Below are positions 10,074 to 21,300 of a stretch of DNA of 64,000 nt, in pieces. The notes under the pieces were generated by a model. It ran no database searches, was not told the DNA's origin, and saw only the letters and a list, made by a program, of their open reading frames with translations. The position numbers were made by a program, and so were the translations under genes. Within the stretch, counting starts at the first letter, position 1, and each line of letters begins with the position of its first letter. Source of the stretch: Adiantum capillus-veneris (lineage: Eukaryota > Streptophyta > Polypodiopsida > Polypodiales > Pteridaceae); assembly GCA_014529385.2 (NCBI GenBank), contig CM043942.1:6013001-6077000 (forward strand), written 5' to 3'.

Positions 10074-11011
10074 TGTTAAGGCGGTTACGCCGCTAGCGGA
10101 AGCTAAATAGCGAGAACTCAACCAACAACAGAATTTGTCAGACGAGGACGGAGCTTGACCCGTAGGCACATGGAAACAACTAGGTGGGTGTCAAATCACC
10201 TACTCGACCTTCTAATGACAATCACCACTAAGGAAATCAAATCTAAGTTCTAAAATACGCAAGTGACTGAAATCCGTACTACGAACGAATGCTATACGAA
10301 ACAGGATCTAGAATCATTGAATCGATCTCAAACTCAAGGGGAAGTCTATACACTAGGTAGGAACAACTCCCTAAAGACTTGAACTACAAAATCGACCTAT
10401 AACCACTCCGTGCGGTAAACGCATATGAAGACAGGCCGAAAAATACAGGTGATCGAAACTTGACCCCGATGGTACTAATGTGTAGCTCTACTCGTTGTGG
10501 TTCTATAGATATGCTGCACGCTCCATTCCGACACACGAGTTGGAAGAAAACTCACACCGAAGCTCGTAGGAACTTACCACACACAGAAGCCGATAGCACA
10601 CACTCTTGGTATCTGTGCGTAGCTCTCGCCGTTGCTAACACAATGGCGGTGTCGCTTCTCCAATGGCGGCTCCATAGCTCGCGTAGCAAGTAGATAAGAC
10701 TCTCTCTCTCACACACTCTCTCTCAGACACAGTCACGGCGCTCAAAAACTCACTTTGATTAATAATCTGAATCTCTTAGGTTACAAAAACTTTGGCTTAT
10801 ATACCTCAGCCTTGGAGGTGAGAACATCTCTAACTAATTACATCAGCAAGTGAAATTACTTCGGGATTACAAGCTGGAAACTCAATTGAGTCCCGTTACT
10901 TAATGAATGGCTCAAATCAAAATCAATGTCGAAAAGACATTTATTACAATCAATGGTTACAAAATGATGAGTGTGACCAAAATATGGGTGTGATCCTCTG
11001 CCGGCTCAACA
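10074..11011 (-). repeat. 5' LTR of element A (938 bp)
   Basis: In element orientation it starts TGTTGAGCCGGC and ends CCGCCTTAACA, so it has TG...CA ends. It carries a TATA box at 10795-10804 and a short CT-rich run at about 10700-10734, where A' has a 99-bp GA tract. It aligns with the LTR of A' over its full length apart from that tract and a 505-bp duplication in A'. Confidence 0.92.
10795..10804 (-). promoter_or_regulatory. TATA box in LTR A
   Basis: The minus strand reads GTATATAAGC, conserved in A' at 55696-55703. Transcription would start about 30 bp downstream, near 10770, upstream of the CT/GA tract. Confidence 0.65.
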
Positions 11012-11226
11012 AACGGCGGCGAGGCGGTTGAGTGCAACGTAGCGGTGTCTCCCTCTTCTTCGCGGCGAGGAATCCTCCACGGCAGCAAGCGTAGAGCGGT
11101 GAGTGACACACCATCGCCATCTTTGAGCTTACTGTTTAGGCTTGTTGTGTGCTTGGAGCCATTTGTGGCTCGCACACAGTGTATCGGCAAGTTCCTTGCA
11201 TTGACACGTGCGACAGACGCGCATAC
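11012..11226 (+). repeat. Inverted LTR fragment of element B type
   Basis: This segment is the reverse complement of about 14830-15050, the inner end of the B LTR, at high identity. It is joined directly to B gag near 11227 in the wrong orientation for a 3' LTR. Element A is inserted at its other side, at 11011/11012. Confidence 0.82.
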
Positions 11227-14120
11227 ACATCGATTACATATGAGTATCGGCATTGTAGACGTGCTCGCTTGATTGGTTTGCATCAGTGTGGTGTTCTTTG
11301 GTAGCCTAATAGGACTCTCCGCTACACGATGTGTACCTCCATACTTATAGCATTGAAGAGGTGGTCTCTTAACAGTGTAATTGATATTTTGGCCTCTTGC
11401 CGCAAGAGCAACTACTTGATATACAGGTTTGACTTGTCCCCAATAGTCCTCCATGTAGTATTGTGTACTTTCTTCAAGCACATCCATCCCATAGACAACA
11501 TTAGGGTCTATATCTTCCTCACATCCTTCCAAACAAGCAATAGATGACTCACAACCCAGTTGATTCACATAAGTGATTCTCGGATGTGGTGGTTGTGGTC
11601 CTAGCACTGGAGATGGTAAGGGTGTTGTTTGAACAACATTTTGGGCCCTAGGGACCATGTGCTGTGTTGTTTGTTCAAGAGGTGGCGCCGGCATCAATGG
11701 AGGCACTCGAGGTGTGTCTGTTGCCATCGCATGTTTAAATACTATGCAATCCTTAGCTTGATGACCATACCTCCCACAAGCATTGCAGTTCCCATTGAAT
11801 TTTACTCTAAAAATAGGGCATTCACTGGAACTATGCGGTCCATAGCATACTGAGCACCATTGTTGCTCCCTTCTTGGATACATATGATTGTTTTGTGGAG
11901 CACGATTGTCTCTAAGACTCTCTTGAATAGCCTTGGTATGCTTTGATGCTTGCGAGCTAATATATTTAGGCTCAACAGACACTCTTTCTCCTTGAATCAT
12001 TAAATTATCCTCCAATTGGATCGCATTGGTGGTGATTGCTTCTCAAGTGGTGATACCTCTAATGACTAGGCCATTGTAGATATCCTCATGTCGTAATCCC
12101 CTAATGAATCTATCAAGCAATTGATTATTATTCGGAAGCGCTCATTTGGATTACAACGAGAATTCAAATGCTTTAAGCGACTAATAAAGTCTCTCACCGA
12201 CTCTCCTTCCTCTCATTGGGCTTTCTAGAGCTGACAGGCTACACCCCAAAGGACTCCCTCTCGTATGTATTCTTTCAAGAACAATCTCCTAAGAGTAGGG
12301 TAAATCGTTTTTTCTTCCACCCTTAGGGTTCTATACCAATCCCCAGCCTTTCCACTTAAGGTTAGGCTTAAAGCATTACTCTTATGCAGGTGATTGTGTT
12401 CTCCTAGAGAATCATATATTTGTTCAAACACTTCGATATGCTTTCTCACATCCCCGTCTCCACTAAATTTTTGTGTGAGCTTGGCTATTTGTACTGCCTT
12501 ACTTCTAGGCTCTCTATCAGGCGTGTTACGCATATTCTCAGCAATAGATCGCCCAATAGCTTGAGCAAATGTTGCCAAGTCACCTAAGTGAGAAGGCACC
12601 GTGGGTGAAGGCGCTCCAAAGACTACATGTGGAGTAGGTATTGGCATTAGGCTTGCTGCATAGGAAGCCCTTGGGTTTCACGTTTCGTACTGTGTTGTGC
12701 CATGTGGCGGCCCAAAGTTCATTTGTGTGGCCCTAGGCATAGCAGACGTCAGATGTGACATGCTAATGCTAGCCAGTATAGTCCCATGGAAATAAGAACT
12801 TGGATGTTGTGGTTGTGGAGCATAGGTAGTTGAAACAATGGGAGGGGTAGGGACTACATGAGTGCGATGACCCATAGGTGCATACGATTGGTACACACTT
12901 GTAGGTACTATTGCAGGTATTGAGCTACCATGTAGCGGTGCTTTACTAACAAATGAGGTCCATGGCGTGTTTCTTGGCATGCCCATCATTGGGGTAGGCA
13001 TGGTAGCCGTGGTGTCATCAAGGGAAAGATGAGCTAGACTTGGAAAGGTAAAGCTATCACTTGTGGGCTCAGATTGCATTGATACCCCTGGCGAAACAAC
13101 ATATGGGGGATCCATCGGACTTACCGAGGGAGTCTCCGTTTGCAATAAGGTCGGTTGTTTAGCCTTTCCTATATCCAACAATCTCATGAGACCCGTTGAA
13201 GGCATGTTGATCCCCTTATTCTGTCTCTCTAACTCAATGACCCTATGGATGACCTCACAAACTCTTTGTTGTTGATCCTCCACACTAGTAGCACCCATTG
13301 TGGATTGTAGGACATCTAACCAACCCACGTGATAGGTGTGACCTGTGTATAGGTCGGTCAGAGTTTTCCTTTGTAGTTCGTACTCCCAGTTCTCATTTAA
13401 GAACGCTCCATCTAGGATTGAGGTGCTAGGGGTGTCCTTTGAGCTAGATGCAATGTTTCTTTCTAGGGGTTGGCCCTTAGCGGTTGCTAAGTTAGGAGCA
13501 CTTGATTGCTCTCTCAGCAAGGATATTGACATAGGGGCTTTCACTTTTAACTCTCTTCGTTGTAAGCTCTCGATTTCCTTTTCCCTCGCTGCAAAAATAT
13601 ATCGCTCAACCTCTTGCACTTCGGCAAGGTTTCTACCATCAGGTAATATGACCTCGGAGGGGAATAGCTCTAAAGAGTCAGGAGGTGCAGTGAATGAAGT
13701 ATTCATGTGCACATTCTCTAAGGGCATAGGCTCTACGTTGGTCATGAATGGAGAATTTACTTCCCCACCCCCCTCATTTACATCATTAGCTCCATGTTCA
13801 GAGCGAGTGGCTCTACTAAAGGTTTCCTTCAAGCAGCTAAGCACGCTCAGCCCGGACCGCGGGCCCATGGCATGCATGTCTTGGCTTGAGCTATCGGGAT
13901 TAGGCATTGGGAAACCCTCCATGATGTCGTAGTCAGAGGAAGAGTCACTAGCCGCTATGTTTGGGTCTTGGTTTGTACTACCTTGGGTCTCCCCCGAGGG
14001 CCGGGAACCTAAGGTAGGTGGATATTGAGAACTCGCGTAAGTCAAAATTCTCTCTAGTTGCTTCATCTCTAACACATGAACAAAGCTCAGATGCATGTGC
14101 CTTTGGCACCCTACAAGCAT
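11227..14120 (-). pseudogene. Element B gag, broken into three frames
   Basis: Three open pieces (14120-12678, 12647-12225, 12015-11227) make up one gag. The first, 480 codons, is Ser/Pro/Thr-rich and not recognisable by itself. The second holds a Retrotrans_gag-like core (K-F-S-G-D-G-D-V and G-D-W-Y-R-T-L). The third has zinc knuckles C-x2-C-x3-H-x4-C (C-S-V-C-Y-G-P-H) and C-x2-C-x4-H-x4-C (C-N-A-C-G-R-Y-G-H), plus a third, degenerate one near 11330. Stops and frameshifts near 12660 and 12020-12225 disrupt it. No protease, RT or integrase of B is present. The last open piece reads on into the inverted LTR fragment, so its final codons are LTR and not gag. Confidence 0.82.
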
Positions 14121-14807
14121 CGGCGAATAACCTCGAAGGTTAACCGCTTACTTTTTGAGGCGTCCGTTTTCACTCGTTTTTTGTTAATGTTTTTTAATGA
14201 ATTTTTTGATTAAAGTGTGTGATAGCTCAAAACAAGCATATCACTCAGAGGGTCGTGGTCTGGTTTACAGCACAACGTTCGGTCACCTGAAGCTCCAGTG
14301 GTCCTCAAAAAAGTCGATCTTTAGCTACATGTGAAGCTAAAATAATAATTTTAAAGGGCGACTGAGGCATGAGCCTGAGCGTGAGCTTGGGCTTGGGTCT
14401 GGGAGATATTCCCCACCCCCGTCCTACCTTTAATTTTTTTTAATTTTTTTTTTAAATAAAAATTTTGGGATAAGGTCGCTGCGGCCTGCCCGCGAGTACA
14501 CACACACTCTACCTACTTACTTACAACTAATACACCTACTGCTACACACTAACACACTTCATTAGCTCTCTTAGATCTACTTCCTACTTACTATACTTTA
14601 CATTACACAGAACTTACAACCTTAATACTAAGACCTTATCACAGAGAAAACACAGTAACCTTTCAAAACTTCATTAACAAAGAAATATACAGTAGCAACA
14701 CAAAATCCTTCTTCTTAAAACACACACCTTCCTTGCCTACCTTTCCTACAATTGAAAATGCACCACAAAAGAAGCACAGAGTGCCACTCAAGCTTAGTGT
14801 ATGGCAT
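14121..14807 (-). other. Element B leader
   Basis: AT-rich non-coding sequence between the B primer site and gag. It has poly-T/A runs near 14430-14465. I see no gene or structured repeat in it. Confidence 0.6.
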
Positions 14808-14825
14808 TCCCCGGCAACGATGCCA
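14808..14825 (-). other. Primer binding site of element B (tRNA-Asp-like)
   Basis: On the minus strand it reads TGGCATCGTTGCCGGGGA, differing at two of 18 positions from the tRNA-Asp complement. It lies four bases from the LTR end. Confidence 0.78.
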
Positions 14826-14829
14826 AAAA

Positions 14830-15088
14830 TGTGCGCGAATGTTGCGCGTGTCAATGCAAGGAACTTGCAGATACACTGTGTGCGAGCCACAAATGTCTCC
14901 AAGCACACAACAAGCCTAAACTAGTAACTTCAAAGATGGTGATGGTGTGTCACTCACCGCTCTACGCTTGCTGTCGTGGAGGATTCCTCGCTGCGAAGAA
15001 GAGGGAGATGCTGCTACGCCGCGCTCAACCACCTCGCCGCCGTCGTGCCGCCGCAATGCTCGATTGCACACACTCTCTCTCTCTCACG

Positions 15089-15165
<77 letters not shown>

Positions 15166-15456
15166 AAGGAGATGAAGAAGAAGAAGATGGAGATGGAGCA
15201 AGAGCACCCTTCAATTGCACAAATGAGAGAATGAGTGAATTTTAGGTTTAGTTGACTTTTATATGAGCTCGCCCCATTCACACTTGGGCGCCATGCTTAG
15301 CCAACTAATCCCTTGAATGTTCCAGTTAGAGTGCGCCTCTCATTGGCGATCACTCTTACCCTTTTCCTATTGGACCGACAAGCCCGGTACCTGATTCTAC
15401 CAAATAAATAATACGACATCCGTCTTAGGTGATAGGAATGTGCGTGAGGGTTAACA
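14830..15456 (-). repeat. 5' LTR of element B (627 bp)
   Basis: In element orientation it starts TGTTAACCCTCACGC and ends with CGCGCACA. It contains a TATA-like CATATAAAA at 15257-15265 (minus) and an AC microsatellite at 15092-15160. The outer edge abuts a chromovirus gag (C') at 15457, so B inserted into C'. Confidence 0.83.
15092..15160. repeat. (AC)n microsatellite in LTR B
   Basis: About 69 bp of uninterrupted AC dinucleotides downstream of the LTR TATA box. It produces long spurious Thr-His and Cys-Val frames that are not genes. Confidence 0.97.
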
Positions 15457-15810
15457 GAAGGAGAAGAGGGTGACCTCTTTCTTGCCCTTTCCTCCTTTGT
15501 TTCCTCGCTTGCTTTTTGAAGTGACGAGGAGAAGGACTATGGGTTAACCGTTTTCTCTTAGGAGGAGTTGGCGATCATTTAGTCTGCCTTCTTCGTGGAG
15601 CCACATCTTCGGACGAATCTAGGGATTCATTACTTTCTTGATCTTTGGATTCCTCCTCTTGTATGGGAGAGCGTCTTCTTTTGGGGGTCTCATCAAGAGG
15701 CCTCCTAAGCTCTCTCTCCTCTTGGAGAGGAAAGGAAATCCCATAAGCATGAAGTTGTTGAGCAACTTCGGCTTGCAAAGCGGGGTTGCCCATAGCTTGT
15801 TGCAAGCTAG
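15457..15810 (-). pseudogene. Chromovirus C' gag fragment, left piece
   Basis: This matches the gag of element C at about 50650-51013, with the same Arg/Ser/Pro-rich stretch and the P-L-Q-E-E-R-E-L motif. It is cut on the left by the LTR of B and on the right by the LTR of D. The missing sequence resumes at 27317 on the far side of D. The frame is interrupted, so it is a remnant. Confidence 0.83.
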
Positions 15811-15963
15811 TGACGGGAGCAAAGTGAACCCCGAACCCCGACGGCCTCAAAAACGCCGACGGTCGAATGACGCGCCTCGAGCCTGTCACGTAAAGCGAAC
15901 AGGGGGCACCACCTAGCTTTGAGCGGCTAGGATGCAGACCGCGATGATATGAACACCGCAAAC

Positions 15964-16049
<86 letters not shown>

Positions 16050-17025
16050 ACAAATGATGAAAACCCTCGGGGGTGTGAGGGAGAATTATTTCTGCAGTAT
16101 TTACAATGACCTTCCTTCCAGCGAGGCGGCACACCGTGATGATAGAGAGGTAGGGAGAAAGAATGGTGAACAACTACTTGGTGCGTTCTCTAAGACGAGT
16201 CAATGATTGTGAAGCTCGCTACCAAGAGCGTGTATACGTGTGTGCATCGACCATTGGAGTCGAGAGGTGGACGTGGCTCCCTTCACATGGTGCAATTCCC
16301 AAGGCAAACCATCAACAAGCTCCCTTCCCCATGATGCCAATAGTGTCAACTCTTCCCACTATACTCTACCAAGTGCCGACCTCTCATGAATTGCCCCCCC
16401 CCCCCGCCCCCCAATAGTGACCTCTCAGTGCCAATTTATAGGTGTTGGCTGCTTGGATTATGGTAATCCCGATGTGATTAGGGTAAGCTAATCGGGGAGA
16501 CAAAGTAAGTGGTGGGCCCGGTGTGGTTGACCCTTGCTTTGTTTTGGGAGGTTATTAAAAAAATGAGAATCTCTAGGTGGGCCTTTGTGACCATCACCTA
16601 GAGAGAGGGAATTTACAAAGTGGGAATTTTACAATGGGTTGGGTGAAAACTCAAGAAATGCTGAACATAACCTACAATTTACTGAAAATGGCGTTATGGT
16701 TGCGTGATGCCTGCGAATGGTGTGTTCCCGGTGTGTCGGTGTAGCGCATACTTCTTTTTGGGGTCGATCGGGGCCTGCCTTCGACGCATTTCTCCTTTTT
16801 GTTGTTGGCGGCGCGTGCTTTGGGTGTTCTCCTTCTTTTGTTGATGACGATGGCGTAGAATCCTCTTTTTTTGTATTTTTTTGTGCTTGCGTATATACGT
16901 GTCGTGTGTATATATGGGTGTGTGAGTATATTTGTATATGTGTGTGTGTATGGCTGCGTGTATATGTGCATGGAAGCGGGTGTGTGCGCGAGCGTGCGTG
17001 GGAACGGGGTGTGGTGTGTATATAA

Positions 17026-17087
<62 letters not shown>
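17026..17087. repeat. (GT)n(TA)n microsatellite in 3' LTR D
   Basis: A GT run of about 19 bp followed by a TA run of about 43 bp. In the other LTR (26120-26145) the same place has only a few TA units, so the pair differs mostly by microsatellite length. Confidence 0.93.
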
Positions 17088-17090
<3 letters not shown>

Positions 17091-17796
17091 TTTTTTCGGT
17101 CGTTTTCGGCAATGCAATGGGCGATGCAGAGATCGGGGTGAGGATGGTGAGGGGGGTGTGTGTGTGTGTGTGTGTATGTGTTTCTATGTCAAGAGGTGCA
17201 GGAACGGGTTGTGGTGCAGAGAGCACATGCGGCTGTGTGGAGCCGGGCCGCCTGCGGGCGAGACAGAGCGAGGGAGAGAGAGTGAGAGTGAGGGGGGGGG
17301 GGGGGGTTGAGGGGATAGGGTTGGGGTGTGGTGTATGGCAAAACCGCGCGCGGCAGGAGGGGAGGAGCGCAAGGCCCGGGAGCGGGGGGGGGGGTATGGA
17401 CAGCGGGCACGACAAGGAGGGGAGGGGGGGGCGGTATGCTTAGTCAACGAGAGAAAGAGAGAGGGAGTGAGTAAGGAGGTGGTTCCCACCAAGGGAGGAG
17501 AGGGAGAGAGAGGATAGGGGTTGGGAGGAGTTAGAGGAGAGAGGGAAGAGAGGGTGAGAGAGATAGAGGAAGAGTGAGGTGATACTTGCCCTAAGGTCCG
17601 CCGTGGCTATTTCCAAGAGAGAGGGGGGGGAGAGCTAGGTGTAGATGGTGGTGGGGGGGGGGGGGGGCGGGGTGTCTATGCTAATGGTCCACCAAAAAGG
17701 GGGGGGGGGGGGGGGGTGAGGGGATAGCTTGAGGCCGAAGGGAGTGTGGACGAGAGGAGGTGGGGGTACGGCCCGCCGTGGCTGAAGTGTGGACAA

Positions 17797-17800
<4 letters not shown>

Positions 17801-17889
<89 letters not shown>

Positions 17890-18021
17890 TTGGAAGAGGG
17901 AGAGAGGATATTATCTATGGAGGCCCACCATGACTGAAGTGTGACAGAGATACCAAAGCACCTACCGGGCCGGATGATGCAGTGATAGAGTAGGAGAGAG
18001 AGAATATGGGTGGGGCCGGGC

Positions 18022-18084
<63 letters not shown>
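17801..18084. repeat. Two (AG)n microsatellites in 3' LTR D
   Basis: Tracts at 17801-17885 and 18026-18084 near the outer end of the LTR in element orientation. Counterparts in the 5' LTR are at 26873-26958 and 27077-27130. Confidence 0.95.
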
Positions 18085-18086
<2 letters not shown>

Positions 18087-18264
18087 GTCTTGTGGTGATA
18101 ATGGAGGGGTGTGGCCAAACTGGCGGCGCCCTACCGGTGGTTAACCTTGGGGGGGGGGGTATGGTGAATGGTAAAGGCCCTTTTTTGTTTTTTTTTCTTT
18201 GTAACAAACCCTCCCTTTCTTAGGGTGTGGTTCTCACGGGCATGGTTTCAAAAGCCGGCTATCA

Positions 18265-18291
18265 TTAGCCCTCCCATATGGCTAGAGGCAT
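18265..18291 (-). other. Polypurine tract region of element D
   Basis: On the minus strand a short purine-rich stretch, ATGGGAGGGCTAA, lies directly before the 3' LTR, where plus-strand DNA synthesis is primed in LTR elements. It is brief and interrupted, so the call is positional. Confidence 0.5.
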
Positions 18292-19700
18292 TCATGATTC
18301 TAGTCCTTCCTCTGCATCTTTAGCTATGGAGTTAGAGGGTTCTCCCTCTTTGTCTAGCATGAATTCTGGATCAAACCTCAGAAAATACCTTTTCAGCCTC
18401 CATCCATTGACCCTAGTCTTGTGAATTCTCCTATCTGCTTCCATCCTCTTATAGCTGTCGTTGTCTTTCTTGATGATGAATGGTCCTTCCCATCTGGGTT
18501 GAAATTTCTTGTCCTTCCTGGTGTCAAATCTGTTGTCATATCTCAGCACTAACATATCTTTTTCCAGTCCTTTTTCTTTAAGCCCTTGATTGAAAGCGAG
18601 TCGGTGTCATTCTGCCTGTGTTGCATAGTTATTGATGGCTTCTTCCCTATCTAGTTGGAGTCTCTCCAGATCCAAGATGTGGTTTCGGAGATTTACAATT
18701 GGACGATGTATCTGGCTAGCCAAAACTCGTAAGCTGGCTATCTGTACTTCAATGGGTAGAATTGCCTCCTTTCCATAAACTAGATGGAAAGGGGTGAAAC
18801 CTAGTGATGTTCGGAACTTTGTTCGGTAGGCCCAAAGAGCTGCCATGAGATGTTTATCCCAGTCCCTTGTGTGATTGTTCACTTGCTTTGTGATGATTTT
18901 ACAAATCATTCCATTTACCTTCTCTATCAGACCATTGCATTGTGGATAGTATGGTGTGGAATGTCGGCGTGTGATGCCTAACTTCTTCATCAGTTCTCCC
19001 ACCAAATCACCTCTGAATCCCAGTCCTCTATCTGATATTATCTCAAGAGGAGTGTCAAAACGGCAACAGATGTGCTAAAAAATGAACTTTGCTACCTCTT
19101 GGGCTGTAATGCGGGTGGTGGCTGTTGCTTCTGCCCATCGAGTCATGTAGTCTACACCCACTATGATGTACAATTTACCTGATTGGGCCCTTGGTAAAGG
19201 ACCGATTGCATCTATTCCCCATTTCTCAAGTGGACCATATGAGATGATAGGAGTTTGTGGCTCGTAGGTTAATGTGCAATCACTGGCCACTTGACAAGCC
19301 TTACATGTTTTACACCAATGGTGTACATCAATGTTCAAACTAGGCCAAGAGTATCCTGCCTGTAGAATCTTCCTACTAGTGATATCTAGAGCAAAATGAC
19401 CGCCGCAGACGCCATCATGGCAACTTGAAATTACCTCTGTGATCTCATTGGAGGTTGGCACCCGCCTGAGAATCTCATCCTTGCCCTTACAATACAAGTG
19501 GTCGTTTACAAGGCGGTACCTAGTAGCCTTCGTGACCAGCCACTGCTTCTGGCCTTTGGTGTATCCTCCCGGACATTCTCCTGTATCTAGAAAGCTGATG
19601 ATGTCAGGCATAGCATCACTACCTTGGAAGAGGGGTAGCTTCAGTTTGATGACTCCTATGGGAACGTCTTGTATTCTTTCCTTGGCTAGAGCATCTGCCT
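18292..19700 (-). pseudogene. Element D integrase, broken
   Basis: Open pieces at 19884-19075, 19005-18607 and 18555-18292 together cover an integrase. An H2C2 zinc unit (H-D-G-V-C-G-G-H ... C-K-T-C-K-A-C) comes first. The catalytic triad follows: D in W-G-I-D-A-I-G-P, D in I-S-D-R-G and E in N-G-L-I-E-K. The C-terminal beta-barrel motif F-Q-P-R-W-E-G-P-F ends it. Stops near 19075 and 18600 and a frame change split the protein, so it would not be made whole. There is no chromodomain, as expected for the Tat/Athila group. Confidence 0.86.
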
Positions 19701-20087
19701 CCTGATTTTCTGCTATGGGGACATGAAATAGTCTCACTGCTTCAAACTTCCTTCGAAGATCCTTAACTTGGCGTAGTTGACCAAGTAAAACCTGATTCTT
19801 ACAAACCCAAGTGCCATTTATCTGCCTTACCAAAAGCAAGGCATCGCCAAACACATTTAGGCGCTGATTCCTTGTGAAATACATTGTTCCAACCCAAGAA
19901 TTAGGGCTGCATATTCTACTTCATTGTTGGAGTGGGAGTGTAATAACTGCCCAATGGAGAATACTCTTTCTTGTTGCTCGTTGAAAATGACTATGCCAGT
20001 TGCTGCTGCAGACTGGTCCACTGTTCTCTTGTATGCTCCATCAAAGAAAAGAGAGTGAGCTTTTTCTCGCCTATGGCTCTCTACCAT
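19660..20087 (-). pseudogene. Element D second RNase H (archaeal type)
   Basis: The sequence contains L-F-F-D-G-A, N-N-E-V-E-Y-A-A-L, V-F-G-D-A-L-L-L-V and E-A-D-A-L-A-K-E, giving the four acidic active-site positions of RNase H in the expected order. It lies between the ordinary RNase H and the integrase, the position described for the extra archaeal-type RNase H of Tat/Ogre elements. A frame change near 19870 separates the first two motifs from the last two. Confidence 0.83.
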
Positions 20088-20158
20088 GGGTTTTTCTTCC
20101 TTTGCTTCCGTGTTGACCTTCAGCTTCTTCTCATAATGGTGATGAGTGAGAATTTCTG

Positions 20159-21300
20159 CTAAACTAGCCTGGTGGAGTTTTCTACTTGCATGGTGTAGTC
20201 AAACTCTTGTAACCTAATTAACCACTTAGAGATCCTAGATGATACATCCATGTGTCGCATTACATATGGGAGAACCTCTTCCATTGTCAGGATTACAAAG
20301 GGTCTAGGCAGGAGATAGGAGCGGAACTTAGTGGTAGCAAACATTAGTGCCAGAACCATGTGTTCTACTTCGGTAAATCCCTTTTTTGACGGGGTCATGA
20401 CACGACTAGAGAAGTAAATAGGATGCATGAAAGAAGTTTGGGGGTCCTTTTGCATTAGCACGGCTCCGAGTGTATCACTTCCTACACTAGGATTCACATA
20501 AAATGGCTTGTCCCACTTATGAGGTGAAATAGTGGGAATCTTAGCTAGGATTTGCTTTACCTTAGTAAATTGCTGCTCATTTTCTTCACTCCATGAGAAG
20601 ACATCCCTCTGGGTGAGTTGCTGTAGGGGAAGGACCACTTGAGATAGCAAGTGAATGAACCTGCTTAAGTATCTTACCTTCTGAAGGAAAGAAACCAGCT
20701 GCTTAGCGGTGGTGGGTGATGACAAAGATACCAAGGCTTGAATCTTGCTAGCGTCAGCCTCAATCCCTTTTGCTGAAATTACATGGCCAAGAGATTGAAT
20801 TTGCTTTCACCAATGTGATACTTATCCACGTTGAGCTGGCCACCCAAGGTTTGCAGCCTGGTTAAGCCATCATAAACTTTGCTTAAATGAAGGGCTTGTG
20901 AACAATAGATGCAAAAATCATCTATGAAAACCCGTATTGATGTCCCAAATTAGGGTTGGAAAACAAAGGTCACATAGCGCTGAAATGTGGCCGGGGCGTT
21001 AGTGAGGGCAAACGGCATCACTCTGTAAGCAAAGCATCCCCAAGGTGTGATGAAGGTTGTCTTCTTCTGATCTTCTTCCGCAATGCTAATCTGGAAGTAT
21101 ACTGAGTAGCCATCGCACACTGTGTATCGTTCATGACCCGCCACTTCATTGAGTATTTCATCCTGGAATGGGAGGGGAAAGTGATCCCTTTTCGTGGCTG
21201 CATTGAGAGGTTTATAGTTTACACAGACTCTCCACTTACCATTTTTTTTGGTGTGACTACTACTGGGGAGACCCACTCTGAGTCTTCGACAGGGTAGATG
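20159..21300 (-). pseudogene. Element D reverse transcriptase and first RNase H, broken
   Basis: The fingers and palm are at 21276-20950 (K-W-R-V-C-V-N-Y-K-P-L-N, M-P-F-A-L-T-N-A-P-A-T-F-Q-R). The catalytic motif at about 20910-20925 reads F-I-D-D, in a piece with stops. The thumb and ordinary RNase H (F-Y-V-N-P-S-V-G-S-D-T-L-G-A) are open at 20734-20159. The usual first RNase H Asp is Asn here (V-N-P in place of V-D-P/A), which would impair that domain. Several stops between 20735 and 20950 make this a pseudogene. Confidence 0.82.

Larger units (their letters stand above)
1..11011 (-). mobile_element. Ty3/gypsy element A, partial (5' LTR to beyond integrase)
   Basis: Reading on the minus strand the order is 5' LTR (11011-10074), primer binding site, long leader with palindromes, gag-protease-RT frame, RNase H, integrase, and a further protease-like segment at the window edge. 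RT before integrase places it in Ty3/gypsy. The tRNA-Asp-like primer site resembles that of plant Athila/Tat elements, so an Athila/Tat relationship is inferred but not proven. The 3' LTR lies outside the window, so the target duplication cannot be checked. A second copy of the family, A', is at 55467-64000 in the opposite orientation. The right end sits in an LTR fragment of element B. Confidence 0.93.
15811..18264 (-). repeat. 3' LTR of element D (2454 bp)
   Basis: Ends are TGACGGG on the left and CTATCA on the right, pairing with 24914-27316. It contains AC and AG tracts (15966-16046), GT/TA (17026-17087), AG (17801-17885 and 18026-18084) and many poly-G runs of 8-17 bases (about 17290-17715). 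The G-rich half could form quadruplexes. No coding sequence is present. Confidence 0.92.

Noticed and set aside
10957-11226. Extension of the 352-codon minus ORF of B through this stretch
   Set aside because: These codons come from the inverted LTR fragment and LTR A, not from gag.
15014-15281. Cys-Val and Thr-His repeat proteins around 15.0-15.3, 16.6-17.5, 25.0-25.3 and 26.0-26.6 kb
   Set aside because: They are translations of AC/GT/AG microsatellites in LTRs; no real coding sequence.
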